This document shows, one piece after another, positions 36,480-45,428 of a stretch of DNA of 64,000 bases. The DNA is from PALSA-911 sp963743035 (lineage in GTDB: Bacteria > Pseudomonadota > Alphaproteobacteria > Acetobacterales > Acetobacteraceae). Position 1 is the stretch's first letter. Each line of letters opens with the position of its first letter. A program made the translations under genes and the position numbers. A model generated the notes under the pieces. The model saw only the letters and a program-made list of their open reading frames with translations, ran no database searches and was not told where the DNA came from. The DNA lies in assembly GCA_963743035.1 (NCBI GenBank), contig CAVUOB010000003.1, forward strand, positions 1 to 64,000. Reading direction: 5' to 3'.

Positions 36480-37707
36480 TCAGGCCTTGATGAACGAGCA
36501 GTGACCGTCGGCCAGGGGACGGAACGCTTCGTCGGCGGGGATGGTGGTGATCACCTTCGCCAGGTCCCAGGGCTGCTTGCTCTCTTTGGGCTGCTTCACT
36601 TCCATCAGATAGGTCGGGTGCAACGCGCGACCATCGGCACGGATGGTGCCCGGGCCGAAGCAATCATCGTCGGTCGGCATCGCCTTCATCTTCTCGACCA
36701 CGGCGCGGCCGTCCGCCTTGGCGGCGGCAATGCCCATCTCGGCGACGGCCTTCAGGTAATGCAGCGTGACCGCGTAGTCGCCGGCCTGGGTCATGTTCGG
36801 CCAGATGCCGTTCGGCGTCTTGCCCTTCATGCGGTCGTTGAAGGCGCGGGTGCGGTCGTTGAGATCCCAGTAATAGCTGGTGCCGAAGCGCAGGCCCTTG
36901 CAGGATCTCCAGCCCCATGGAGTGGATGACGGTGGTCTGCAGCTGCATCGCCGCCAGCTTCATCGTGTCCAGGACGCCGAATTCCTGCGCCTGCTTGATG
37001 CAGTTGGCGGTGTCGTCGCCGGCATTCGCCAGGCACAGCACCTTCGCCCCGGAAGCCTGGGCGCGCACGATCATGGAGGAGAAATCGGTCGTTTCCGGGA
37101 ACGGATACGCGACCTTGCCGAGCACCTTGCCGCCCAGCGGCGTCAGCACCGTGATCGCGTCGCGCAGCAGGTTCTGGCCGAAGGTATAATCCGCGACGAT
37201 GAAGAAATAGGTATCGCCGCCGGCCCGGGTCATGCCGCCGACGACGGTCTCGGCCTGCATATAGCTGTCATAGGTCCATTGGACGGTGTTCGGGCTGCAC
37301 TGCGATCCGGTCAGGTCGGACGTGCCGGAGCCGGAGTTCAGGTGCACCTTGTTCTTCTCGCGGCAGATGGTGCTGACCGCGAGGCCGACCGAGGAGGTCG
37401 GCACGTCGACCACGGCATCGACGCCGTCGCGGTCGAACCACTGGCGCACGATGCCGGCGCCGATATCCGGCTTGTTCTGATGGTCGGCCATCAGGACCTC
37501 GACATTCATGTTCTTGGCGGCGACGCCGAAATCCACCAGCGCCTGGCGCGCGCAGGCGACGCCGGTCGGGCCGGTGTCGTCGCGATAGGTGCCCGACAGA
37601 TCGTTCAACACGCCGATGCGCAATGTCGGTGTCTGCGAACGCGCCACTGCGGGGAGCAGAACACTGGCCGCGCCGGTGGCGAGCAGGGTACGGCGTTGGA
37701 TGGTCAT
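36480..37707 (-). CDS. ABC transporter substrate-binding protein, branched-chain amino acid/urea type, one-base frameshift
   Basis: The twin-arginine-like signal MTIQRRTLLATGAASVLLPA is followed by a Peripla_BP_6 domain: RIGVLNDLSGTYRDDTGPTG, VEVLMADHQNKPDIGAGIVR, FFIVADYTFGQNLLRDAITV, TDFSSMIVRAQASGAKVLCL. After LEILQG (~36900) one surplus base shifts the frame. The C-terminus continues RTRAFNDRMKGKTPNGIWPN and ends DGHCSFIKA at 36480. Correction gives exactly 408 residues. It should bind an amide or amino acid in the periplasm; no LivHMFG-type partners are adjacent. A role for the Lin0512 pair in its pathway is conceivable. Confidence 0.82.
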
Positions 37708-37888
37708 GATCAGGCTTCCTCTGTTACTATCTGCCGGTCAGCCGGCATCGGCGCGCCTCTAGCATGGGCGGCCGCCCACGGGTGAAGTTTTGCCCGGGCG
37801 CCGGTACGGCGGCAGGCGCCGGAAAGACGCTGGCGCGCGGGTTCCCCCGTCCGTATGGTCGCGCCGCTTTGAGCGGAGAGGACCCACC

Positions 37889-38389
37889 ATGCAGACCGCG
37901 GCCATTTTCCCTGTCGAAATCAGGGACATGGAGATCAAGATCCTGGACCAGCGGCTCCATCAATGGGGACTGCCGCGCTTCCAGAGCGACATGGCGGCCG
38001 CGATCGATCTGCATGCCTGCCTTGACGACGCGGTCGAGATCGCGCCCGGGGACGCGCCGCATCTGATCTCGGCCGGGATCGCCGTGCACATGGCCGATCC
38101 CGGCATCGCCGCGCTGGTGCTGCCGCGTTCCGGCCTCGGTCACAAGAAGGGGCTGGTGCTGGGCAACCTCGTGGGGCTGATCGACCCCGACTATACCGGG
38201 CCGATCCTGGTCAGCGCCTGGAACCGCGCCGCCCCGGGAACGCCGCCGGTGCGCATCGAGCCCGGCGAGCGCTTCGCGCAGATGGTGTTCGTCCCGGTGC
38301 TGCGGCCGGCGTTCCGGATCGTCGAGGATTTTTCCACCGAAACCGCGCGCGGCGCGGGTGGCTTCGGCAGCACGGGCACCCAGGTGTAG
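37889..38389 (+). CDS. dut: dUTP diphosphatase
   Basis: The 166-residue protein starts at ATG 37889, preceded by GGAGAGG; an upstream in-frame ATG lacks this. It carries the five trimeric dUTPase motifs: AAIDLHACLDD, LPRSGLGHKKGL, NLVGLIDPDYTGPILVSAWN, IEPGERFAQMVFVPV and the mobile C-terminal tail RGAGGFGSTG. It hydrolyses dUTP to dUMP, preventing uracil incorporation and supplying thymidylate synthesis. It is slightly longer than typical (~150) owing to an N-terminal extension. Confidence 0.93.
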   Translation: MQTAAIFPVEIRDMEIKILDQRLHQWGLPRFQSDMAAAIDLHACLDDAVEIAPGDAPHLISAGIAVHMADPGIAALVLPRSGLGHKKGLVLGNLVGLIDPDYTGPILVSAWNRAAPGTPPVRIEPGERFAQMVFVPVLRPAFRIVEDFSTETARGAGGFGSTGTQV

Positions 38390-38424
38390 GCGGGGAGTGC
38401 AGGCGGGGGGTGTAGGCGGCCAAT

Positions 38425-38440
38425 TGTCACCAAAGTGACA
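38425..38440. promoter_or_regulatory. Perfect palindrome TGTCAC-N4-GTGACA, candidate operator
   Basis: TGTCAC at 38425-38430 and GTGACA at 38435-38440 are perfect inverted arms around CAAA. Two more GTGAC half-sites occur at 38453 and 38467 in the same 123-base gap before the ABC permease. The arrangement suggests cooperative binding of a dimeric repressor or activator controlling the transporter. Confidence 0.45.
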
Positions 38441-38512
38441 CGATCCGCGGGGGTGACTTTGCGGGCGTGACTGGTCTAACAGGTCCGTCATTTTTCCGCG
38501 GTAGGTCTCGGC

Positions 38513-40237
38513 ATGTCCCGTATCGCTCCCTCAGCCTTGCTGCTCGGCAGGCGCCTGCCGAATGTCTGGGACATCGTCGCCATCGTTTGCGTGGTCGCCG
38601 GGCTGGTGGGTATCGCCCATGTGGCGCGCGGCACGCTGATGCCGCTCAATGCGCCGAATGCGGTGGCGATCAGCCTGGACCCCGCGAACCTGCCGAACTA
38701 CGCGGCGCGCACAACGCTGCGCATGTTCGCGGCCCTGGCGGCGTCCCTGGTCTTCACCTTCACCTTCGCCACCGCCGCGGCGAAAAGCCGGCGCGCCGGG
38801 CTGGTGATGGTGCCGATCCTCGACATCCTGCAATCGGTGCCGATCCTGGGCTTCCTGACCTTCACGGTCGTGTTCTTCATGAACCTGTTCCCCGGCCAGG
38901 TGCTGGGGCTGGAGCTGGCGGCCATCTTCGCCATCTTCACCAGCCAGGCCTGGAACATGGCGTTCTCCATGTACCAATCGCTGAAGACCGTCCCCGCCGA
39001 CCTGAACGAGGCGACCTACAGCTTCCACCTCAGCGGCTGGCAGCGCTTCTGGCGGCTGGAAGTGCCCTTCGCCACGCCGGGGCTGGTGTGGAACACCATG
39101 ATGTCGATGTCGGGCGGCTGGTTCTTCGTGGTGGCGTCGGAGGCGATCTCGGTCGGCGACAATACCTGGAAGCTGCCGGGCATCGGTTCCTATGTCGCGG
39201 CGGCGCTGGAGGCGCGCGACATCGCCGCGGTGGGCTGGGCGATCCTGGCGATGCTCGTGGTGATCCTGCTGTACGACCAGCTGCTGTTCCGCCCGCTGGT
39301 GGCGTGGTCGGCGAAGTTCCGGTTCGAGACCACCGCCGGCGCCACCGGGGAAGACCCCTGGGTGCTGAAGCTGATCCGCCGCACCCGGCTGCTCGGCGCG
39401 ATCGGCGACAGCGTGGGCTTCGTGCTGGGCAGCATCGGCGGCATGCGGATGCGATTGCTGCCGGCCCGCCCGGCACGGGCCGGCAAGGCGCCGTCGCGCG
39501 CCGGCGACGCGGCCTGGCTGGCCGTGTTGACGGTGATCGTCGCCCTGGCGCTGTGGAAGATCGTCACCTTCTGCGCCAGCGAGCTCGCCTGGGCCGACGT
39601 GCCGGACGTGCTGGGGCTCGGCCTGATCACGATGCTGCGGGTGATCGTGATGATGGTTCTGGCCACCCTGGTCTGGGTGCCGATCGGCGTCTGGCTGGGT
39701 TTGCGGCCGAACTGGGCGCGCCGGGCACAGCCGGTGGCGCAGTTCCTGGCGGCGTTCCCGGCCAACCTGCTGTTCCCGCCGGTGGTGGTGGCGATCGTCT
39801 ATTTCCACGCCAACGTGGATATCTGGCTGACGCCGCTGATGGTCATGGGCACGCAGTGGTACATCCTGTTCAATGTCATCGCCGGGGCCGCGGTGTTCCC
39901 CGGCGACCTGCAGGAGGCGGCGAAGAATTTCCGCATCGGCGGCTGGCTGTGGTGGCGCCGGGTCTTGATCCCGGGGATCCTGCCGTACTACGTGACGGGC
40001 GCGATCACCGCTTCCGGCGGGTCGTGGAACGCGGCCATCGTCGCCGAAGTGGCGTCCTGGGGAGACACCAAGCTCGCAGCGCACGGCCTGGGCGCCTATA
40101 TCGCAGCGGCAACAGACCAGGGCGACATGGCGCGGGTGGTGCTGGGCGTGGTGGTGATGTCCGCTTTCGTGCTGCTGTTCAACCGGGTCATCTGGCGGCC
40201 GCTCTACGAGTATTCCAGCCGCCGCCTGGCGATGTAG
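38513..40237 (+). CDS. ABC transporter permease with two fused BPD_transp_1 domains (NitT/TauT-like)
   Basis: The 574-residue membrane protein contains two permease domains. Each has a helical bundle and an EAA-type loop: first LKTVPADLNEATYSFHLSGW at about residues 155-175, then DLQEAAKNFRIGGWLWWRR at about 460-478. Between them is a charged linker (ARPARAGKAPSRAG). Fused duplicates of this type build a complete channel from one chain with an ATPase of the nitrate/sulfonate/bicarbonate class. The ATPase follows 28 bases downstream. No periplasmic binding protein is encoded nearby. The substrate is unknown. Confidence 0.85.
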   Translation: MSRIAPSALLLGRRLPNVWDIVAIVCVVAGLVGIAHVARGTLMPLNAPNAVAISLDPANLPNYAARTTLRMFAALAASLVFTFTFATAAAKSRRAGLVMVPILDILQSVPILGFLTFTVVFFMNLFPGQVLGLELAAIFAIFTSQAWNMAFSMYQSLKTVPADLNEATYSFHLSGWQRFWRLEVPFATPGLVWNTMMSMSGGWFFVVASEAISVGDNTWKLPGIGSYVAAALEARDIAAVGWAILAMLVVILLYDQLLFRPLVAWSAKFRFETTAGATGEDPWVLKLIRRTRLLGAIGDSVGFVLGSIGGMRMRLLPARPARAGKAPSRAGDAAWLAVLTVIVALALWKIVTFCASELAWADVPDVLGLGLITMLRVIVMMVLATLVWVPIGVWLGLRPNWARRAQPVAQFLAAFPANLLFPPVVVAIVYFHANVDIWLTPLMVMGTQWYILFNVIAGAAVFPGDLQEAAKNFRIGGWLWWRRVLIPGILPYYVTGAITASGGSWNAAIVAEVASWGDTKLAAHGLGAYIAAATDQGDMARVVLGVVVMSAFVLLFNRVIWRPLYEYSSRRLAM

Positions 40238-40265
40238 TGCTGCTTGAGATCATAGGGGTATCGCC

Positions 40266-41582
40266 ATGGATGCACGCGTCGAAACAATCGCTGTGGCCCC
40301 GTCGGCCTTGGTCGAGGTGCGGGGCTGCCGTCAGGCCTATCACAAGGACACCAACGCCGACCTCGTGGTGCTGGACGACGTCAATGTCACCATCCGCACC
40401 GGCGAGATGGTGGCCCTGCTCGGCCGCTCCGGCTCCGGCAAGTCCACGCTGCTGCGCATCGTCGCCGGGCTGCTGACGCCCACGGCCGGCATGGTGCTGT
40501 GGCGCGGCCAGAAGCTGACCGGCCCGGCCGACGGCGTGGCGATGGTGTTCCAGAGCTTTGCCCTGTTCCCCTGGCTGACGGTGCAGGAGAACGTGGAGCT
40601 CGGCCTGGAGGCGCTCGGCGTGCCGCGCGCCGAACGCGAGCGCCGGGCAGAGGAGGCGATCGACCTGATCGGCCTCGGCGGCTACGAGAGCGCCTATCCG
40701 AAGGAACTCTCCGGCGGCATGCGCCAGCGCGTCGGCCTGGCCCGCGCGCTGGTGGTGCACCCGGATCTGCTGCTGATGGATGAGCCGTTCAGCGCGCTGG
40801 ACGTGCTGACCGCGGAGACGCTGCGCACCGACCTGATCGACCTCTGGTCGGAGGGCAAGCTGCCGCTGAAATCGGTGCTGATGGTCACCCACAACATCGA
40901 GGAAGCGGTGCTGATGTGCGACCGGATCCTGGTGTTCTCGTCCAATCCGGGCCGTGTCGCCAGCGAGCTGAAGGTGCCGTTCCCGCACCCGCGCAACCGC
41001 CTGGATCCGGATTTCCGCCAGATGGTGGACGACATCTACGCCCTGATGACCCGCCGCCCTGCGCCCCAGCCCGCGCCGTCCAAGGTGAACGCGCTGGCGA
41101 CGCCGATCCTGCCGGTTTCCACCAACCTGATGGCCGGCCTGCTCGAGACGCTGGCCGCCCCGCCCTATAACGGCCGCGCCGACCTGCCTGCGGTCGCCGC
41201 CGCCCTGCAGCTGGAGCTCGACGATCTGTTCCCGCTCGGCGAGGCGCTGCAGACCCTCGGCTTCGCGGTGCTGGAGGAAGGCGACATCCGGCTGACCGAA
41301 AACGGCCACGCCTTCGTCGCCGCCGACACTGACGAGCGCAAGGCGCTGTTCGCCGCCGCCCTGCGTGCCCATGTGCCGCTGGTGGCGATGATCCGCCAGG
41401 TGCTCGACGACCGCCCGAACCACCGGGCGTCGGCCGTGCGCTTCCGCGACGAGCTGGAGGACCACATGTCCGCCGACTATGCCGACGAAACATTGCGCAC
41501 CGCCATCGCCTGGGGCCGCTACGCCGAGTTGTTCAGCTACGACGAGGAAGCCGAACAATTCAGCCTGGAGGAGCTCACCTAG
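40266..41582 (+). CDS. ABC transporter ATP-binding protein with C-terminal AAA-associated domain
   Basis: The 438-residue protein has Walker A LLGRSGSGKSTLL, the Q-loop in VAMVFQSFALFPWLTV, signature LSGGMRQRVGLARAL, Walker B LLLMDEPFSALDVL and the H-loop in MVTHNIEEAV. Residues beyond ~280 form an extra domain (PILPVSTNLMAGLLETLAAP, LGEALQTLGFAVLEEGDIRL) matching the AAA_assoc_C family (PF09821), which resembles a winged-helix/regulatory domain. It pairs with the fused permease upstream. The added domain may sense substrate or metabolite levels, as C-terminal domains do in other NitT/TauT ATPases (inference). Confidence 0.87.
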   Translation: MDARVETIAVAPSALVEVRGCRQAYHKDTNADLVVLDDVNVTIRTGEMVALLGRSGSGKSTLLRIVAGLLTPTAGMVLWRGQKLTGPADGVAMVFQSFALFPWLTVQENVELGLEALGVPRAERERRAEEAIDLIGLGGYESAYPKELSGGMRQRVGLARALVVHPDLLLMDEPFSALDVLTAETLRTDLIDLWSEGKLPLKSVLMVTHNIEEAVLMCDRILVFSSNPGRVASELKVPFPHPRNRLDPDFRQMVDDIYALMTRRPAPQPAPSKVNALATPILPVSTNLMAGLLETLAAPPYNGRADLPAVAAALQLELDDLFPLGEALQTLGFAVLEEGDIRLTENGHAFVAADTDERKALFAAALRAHVPLVAMIRQVLDDRPNHRASAVRFRDELEDHMSADYADETLRTAIAWGRYAELFSYDEEAEQFSLEELT

Positions 41583-41657
41583 GGGACCTCAATCCGGGCT
41601 TCCGAAGCGCAACGGTGCCGCCTATGCTCCCGGAATCGAGTTCGGGAGACAAAACCA

Positions 41658-43244
41658 ATGCTGACCCGTCGCGCCCTGCTGGCGAGCACGACCGCCGTCG
41701 CGCTCACCCCCCTCCCCGCCGCGTTCGCCGCCACGCCGAAAGACGTCGTGGTCATGGCCAAGCAGATCGACGACATCATCAGCCTCGATCCGCAGGAAAG
41801 CTTTGAATTTTCCGGCAACGAGGTCGGCGGCAACGTCTACCAGCGCCTGGTCCGGCCGCAGGTCGCCAATCCGGAAAAACTCGCCGGCGACCTGGCGGAG
41901 AAATGGGACATTTCGCCGGACGGGCTGACCTTCACCTTCACCCTCAAGACCGGGCCGAAATTCGCCTCGGGCGCGCCGGTCACGGCCGAGGACGTGGTGT
42001 TCTCCCTGCATCGCGCGGTGATCCTGAACAAGACGCCGGGCTTCATCATCACCCAGTTCGGCTTCGCCAAGGACAATGTCGAGAAGCTGATCCGCGACGA
42101 GGGTGGCAAGGTCGTCCTGACGCTGCCGGAAAGCCAGGCGCCGAGCTTCGTGCTGTACTGCCTGTCGGCCAATATCGGCGGCGTAGTGGAAAAGAAGGTC
42201 GCGCTGGCCAACGCCAAAGACAACGACATGGGCAATGCCTGGCTGAAGACCAACAGCGCCGGGTCCGGCCCGTATCAGGTGAAATCCTGGAAGGCGAGCG
42301 AGGCGGTTTCGTTGGAAGTCAATCCGAACTCGACCATCAAGCCGCACGCCAAGCGGCTGATCATCCGCCACATCCCCGACCCCTCGGCGCAGCTGTTGTC
42401 ACTGCAGAAGGGTGACATCGACATCGCCCGCAACCTGGAGACCGAGCAGCTCAGGGCGATCGCCGGCAACAAGGATTTCACCCCCGTCGCGTCCGCCAAG
42501 GCGTCCTCGATGTATCTGGCGATGAACCAGAACCATCCCGCGCTGTCCAAGCCCGAGGTGCGCCAGGCGGTGAAATACGCCATCGACTATGCTGCCATCC
42601 AGAAGAACATCGTGCCGAACACCTGGCTGGTTTCCCAGGCCTTCCTGCCCAAGGGCCTGCCCGCCGCGCTGACCGACCAGCCGTTCGAGCCGTCGATCGG
42701 CAAGGCCAAGACCCTGCTGATCCAGGCCGGCCTGCCCAACGGGTTCGAGATCACGCTGGATTACATCTCCACCGCGCCCTACGCCGATATCGCCCAGGCG
42801 GTGCAGGCCAACCTCGCGGCCATCGGCATCAAGGCGACGCTGCTGGCCGGGGAGCAGAAGCAGGTCATCACCAAGACCCGCGGGCGGCAGCACCAGATGG
42901 CGCTGCTGGTCTGGGGATCGGACTATTTCGACCCCAACTCCAACGCCCAGGCGTTCTGCTACAACCCCGATAACGGCGACAATCCGAAACTGAAGACGCT
43001 GGCCTGGCGCAGCTCCTGGCAGGACAAGGAACTCACCCAGATGACGAGCGACAACGTCAGGGAACTGGATACCGAAAAACGCATCGGCGTCTATGAGAAG
43101 ATGCAGCAGATCCACCAGGACCGCAGCCCGTTTGCCTTCATCCTGCAACAACAGGAAGTCGCCACCATGGGCAAAGGCGTCTCCGGCTTCAAAGTCGGCC
43201 CCATGTCCGACCTGACCGACTACGCCCCCATCACCAAGACCTGA
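41658..43244 (+). CDS. ABC transporter substrate-binding protein, peptide type (SBP family 5), first gene of a peptide ABC operon
   Basis: The 528-residue protein has an N-terminus MLTRRALLASTTAVALTPLP, a signal peptide with a twin-arginine-like pair. It contains IISLDPQESFEFSGNEVGGN, FTAEDVVF-like VTAEDVVFSLHRAV, NSAGSGPYQVKSWKAS and QAVKYAIDYAAIQKNIV, the family 5 solute-binding lobes. Two permeases and two ATPases follow (43512-47011), separated by 267 bases that hold a composite inverted repeat. It should deliver peptides or related ligands to that transporter. Confidence 0.9.
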   Translation: MLTRRALLASTTAVALTPLPAAFAATPKDVVVMAKQIDDIISLDPQESFEFSGNEVGGNVYQRLVRPQVANPEKLAGDLAEKWDISPDGLTFTFTLKTGPKFASGAPVTAEDVVFSLHRAVILNKTPGFIITQFGFAKDNVEKLIRDEGGKVVLTLPESQAPSFVLYCLSANIGGVVEKKVALANAKDNDMGNAWLKTNSAGSGPYQVKSWKASEAVSLEVNPNSTIKPHAKRLIIRHIPDPSAQLLSLQKGDIDIARNLETEQLRAIAGNKDFTPVASAKASSMYLAMNQNHPALSKPEVRQAVKYAIDYAAIQKNIVPNTWLVSQAFLPKGLPAALTDQPFEPSIGKAKTLLIQAGLPNGFEITLDYISTAPYADIAQAVQANLAAIGIKATLLAGEQKQVITKTRGRQHQMALLVWGSDYFDPNSNAQAFCYNPDNGDNPKLKTLAWRSSWQDKELTQMTSDNVRELDTEKRIGVYEKMQQIHQDRSPFAFILQQQEVATMGKGVSGFKVGPMSDLTDYAPITKT

Positions 43245-43284
43245 CACCTTCGTGCGAGGGAGTGCGGCGTTTGAGGAAGTAAGA

Positions 43285-43483
43285 AAGGCCAGGGGGCTTT
43301 GCCCCCTGGACCCCCACCAGAGGCGGAGCCTCTGGACACCCGGTTGTTTTCTTGAAGAAGGGGGCTTCCGAGACCGTGCCGTGGCACTGACTGTGAACGC
43401 CCCCTTCTTCAAGAAAACAGTCTGGGGTTTCCAAAGGGTTCCACCCTTTGGCGGGGTCCAGGGGCAGTGCCCCTGGCCTTCCT
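43285..43483. repeat. Composite inverted repeat: four hairpins in two mirrored pairs
   Basis: The left arm carries hairpins CCAGGGGGC-TTT-GCCCCCTGG (43289-43309) and CCAGAGGC-GGA-GCCTCTGG (43317-43335). The right arm carries the mirrored CCAAAGGGT-TCC-ACCCTTTGG (43431-43451) and CCAGGGGCAGTGCCCCTGG (43458-43476). The inner ends are perfect 21-base inverted copies, TGTTTTCTTGAAGAAGGGGG plus C at 43345-43365 and its complement at 43399-43419. Stems are kept although their bases differ between arms, so RNA or DNA structure is conserved. It sits between the binding-protein gene and its permeases and could set their expression ratio. Confidence 0.85.
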
Positions 43484-43511
43484 TGCCTTCCCAAACCCCA
43501 CAGCCCCTCGC

Positions 43512-44528
43512 ATGAAAGGGTCTGTTCGGGCGTTGGCGGGGGCGGTGGTTACGGTGCCGATCACCTTGCTTGGGTTGGTGCTGGTGACGTTCCTGATTGG
43601 CCGGGTGATGCCGATCGATCCGGTGCTGGCGATCCTGGGCGATCGGGCGCCGGAGGAGGTGATTGCCAGGACGAGGATCGAGATGGGGCTGGACCGGCCG
43701 TTGCCGGTTCAGTTCCTGCGCTATCTCTGGCAGTTGCTGCACGGCGATCTCGGCAATTCGGTGATGACGTCGCATCCGGTGACCGAGGACATCGCGCATT
43801 TCTTCCCGGCCACGATGGAGCTGGCGACGGCCGCGATGCTGGTGGCGATGGTGATCGGCATTCCCCTGGGGGTGTTCGCCGCGGTCCGGCAGGGATCGCG
43901 GCTCGACAATCTGGTACGGGTGTTCTGCCTGACCGGGCAGTCGGTGCCGGTATTCGTGCTGGCGATGCTGTCGCTGCTGGTGTTCTACGCGCGGCTGGGC
44001 TGGGCGCCGGGGACCGGGCGGGCGGATGTGGTGTTTCAGGACATGGTTCCGGAGGTAACCGGCCTGCTGACGGTCGACAGCCTGATCGCGGGCGACTGGG
44101 ACAGTTTCCGGGACGCTTTGGCGCATCTGGCGCAACCCGCCGGCGTGCTGGCGTGGTTCAGCGTCGCCTATATCGCGCGCATGACGCGGGCGTTCATGCT
44201 GGATGCGTTGTCGGGCGAGTATATCGTGACCGCGCGGGCGAAGGGGCTGTCGGCGGCGCGGATCATCTGGCGGCATGCGTTCGGCAACATCGCGGTGCGG
44301 CTGGTGACGGTGCTGGCGCTGACCTATGCCGGGCTGCTGGAGGGGGCGGTGATCACCGAAACGGTGTTCAGTTGGCCGGGGCTCGGGCAGTACCTGACCG
44401 TGTCGCTGCTGAATGCGGACATGAACGCGGTGCTGGGTGCGACGCTGGTGGTGGGGTTGATCTACGTGGTGCTGAACCTGCTGGCGGACATGATCTACCG
44501 GCTGCTGGACCCGAGGGTCCGGCAATGA
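43512..44528 (+). CDS. Peptide ABC transporter permease 1 (DppB-like)
   Basis: The 338-residue protein has the DppB/OppB layout: an N-terminal helix followed by VTFLIGRVMPIDPVLAILG, a periplasmic loop with GLDRPLPVQFLRYLWQLLHG and DLGNSVMTSHPV, then the permease core with EYIVTARAKGLSAARIIWRH (EAA loop) near residue 238. The start at ATG 43512 gives MKGSVRALAGAVVTVPITLL; a strong ribosome site is lacking, so translation may depend on the preceding repeat structure. Its stop overlaps the second permease as ATGA. Confidence 0.9.
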   Translation: MKGSVRALAGAVVTVPITLLGLVLVTFLIGRVMPIDPVLAILGDRAPEEVIARTRIEMGLDRPLPVQFLRYLWQLLHGDLGNSVMTSHPVTEDIAHFFPATMELATAAMLVAMVIGIPLGVFAAVRQGSRLDNLVRVFCLTGQSVPVFVLAMLSLLVFYARLGWAPGTGRADVVFQDMVPEVTGLLTVDSLIAGDWDSFRDALAHLAQPAGVLAWFSVAYIARMTRAFMLDALSGEYIVTARAKGLSAARIIWRHAFGNIAVRLVTVLALTYAGLLEGAVITETVFSWPGLGQYLTVSLLNADMNAVLGATLVVGLIYVVLNLLADMIYRLLDPRVRQ

Positions 44529-45424
44529 GGGCCATCACCCGAGACTGGCTGCTGACGGAGACCCCGGCGTCGCGCAGCCAGGCCGCCTGGGGCCGGCGGT
44601 ACCGGCTTTGGCTGCAGTTTCGCCGCCACGGCTTGGCCATGGCGGGACTGTGCGTGATCGTGTTCGTGGTGCTGATGTCCGCCCTGGCGCCGCTGCTGGC
44701 GACGCATGATCCCGGCGCGCAGGACCTCGCGGCCCGGCTGGCGCCGCCATCGGCGGCGCATTGGCTGGGGACCGACGAGCTGGGCCGGGATCTGTATTCC
44801 CGTCTGGTGTATGGCGGGCGGATCACCTTGGGCATGGTGCTGGCGGTGGTGGTGCTGGTCGCGCCGTTCGGCCTCGCGGTCGGCTGTGTTGCCGGATATG
44901 CCGGCGGGATCGGCGACAAGGTGCTGATGCGGGTGACCGACATCTTCCTGGCCTTTCCCCGCCTGGTGCTGGCGCTGGCCTTCGTGGCGGCGATGAAGCC
45001 CGGCGTGGAAAGCGCGGTGTTCGCGATCGCGCTGACGGCGTGGCCGCCCTATGCCAGGCTGGCGCGGGCGGAGACGCTGACGTTTCGCAATGCCGATTTC
45101 GTCGCCGCCGTGCGGCTGACCGGCGCGAGCGGCGCGCGCATCGTGCTGCGCCATATCGCGCCTTTGTGCCTGTCCAGCCTGATCGTGCGTGTGACGCTGG
45201 ACATGAGCAGCATCGTGCTGACGGCGGCGGGGCTCGGCTTTCTCGGCATGGGCGCGCAGCCGCCGTCACCGGAATGGGGGGCGATGATCGCCTCGGCGCG
45301 GCGTTTCCTGCTGGACGAGTGGTGGGTGCCGACGATCCCCGGCATCGCCATCTTCGTGGTTTCGCTGGCCTTCAACCTGCTGGGCGACGGCCTGCGCGAC
45401 GTGCTCGATCCGAAACAGAGCTGA
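44525..45424 (+). CDS. Peptide ABC transporter permease 2 (DppC-like)
   Basis: The 299-residue protein has an N-terminal OppC_N-type segment (LWLQFRRHGLAMAGLCVIVF), then HWLGTDELGRDLYSRLVYGG, the hallmark of DppC proteins, and the EAA loop DFVAAVRLTGASGARIVLRH at about residues 195-214. It starts inside the previous stop codon (ATGA) and is followed four bases later by the first ATPase. With the DppB-like subunit it forms the heterodimeric channel. Confidence 0.9.
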   Translation: MRAITRDWLLTETPASRSQAAWGRRYRLWLQFRRHGLAMAGLCVIVFVVLMSALAPLLATHDPGAQDLAARLAPPSAAHWLGTDELGRDLYSRLVYGGRITLGMVLAVVVLVAPFGLAVGCVAGYAGGIGDKVLMRVTDIFLAFPRLVLALAFVAAMKPGVESAVFAIALTAWPPYARLARAETLTFRNADFVAAVRLTGASGARIVLRHIAPLCLSSLIVRVTLDMSSIVLTAAGLGFLGMGAQPPSPEWGAMIASARRFLLDEWWVPTIPGIAIFVVSLAFNLLGDGLRDVLDPKQS

Positions 45425-45428
45425 AGAC

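Noticed and set aside
42399..44525. 708-codon minus-strand frame opposite the peptide ABC operon
   Set aside because: Composition is His/Arg/Gln-rich shadow sequence opposite real transporter genes and it crosses the composite repeat.
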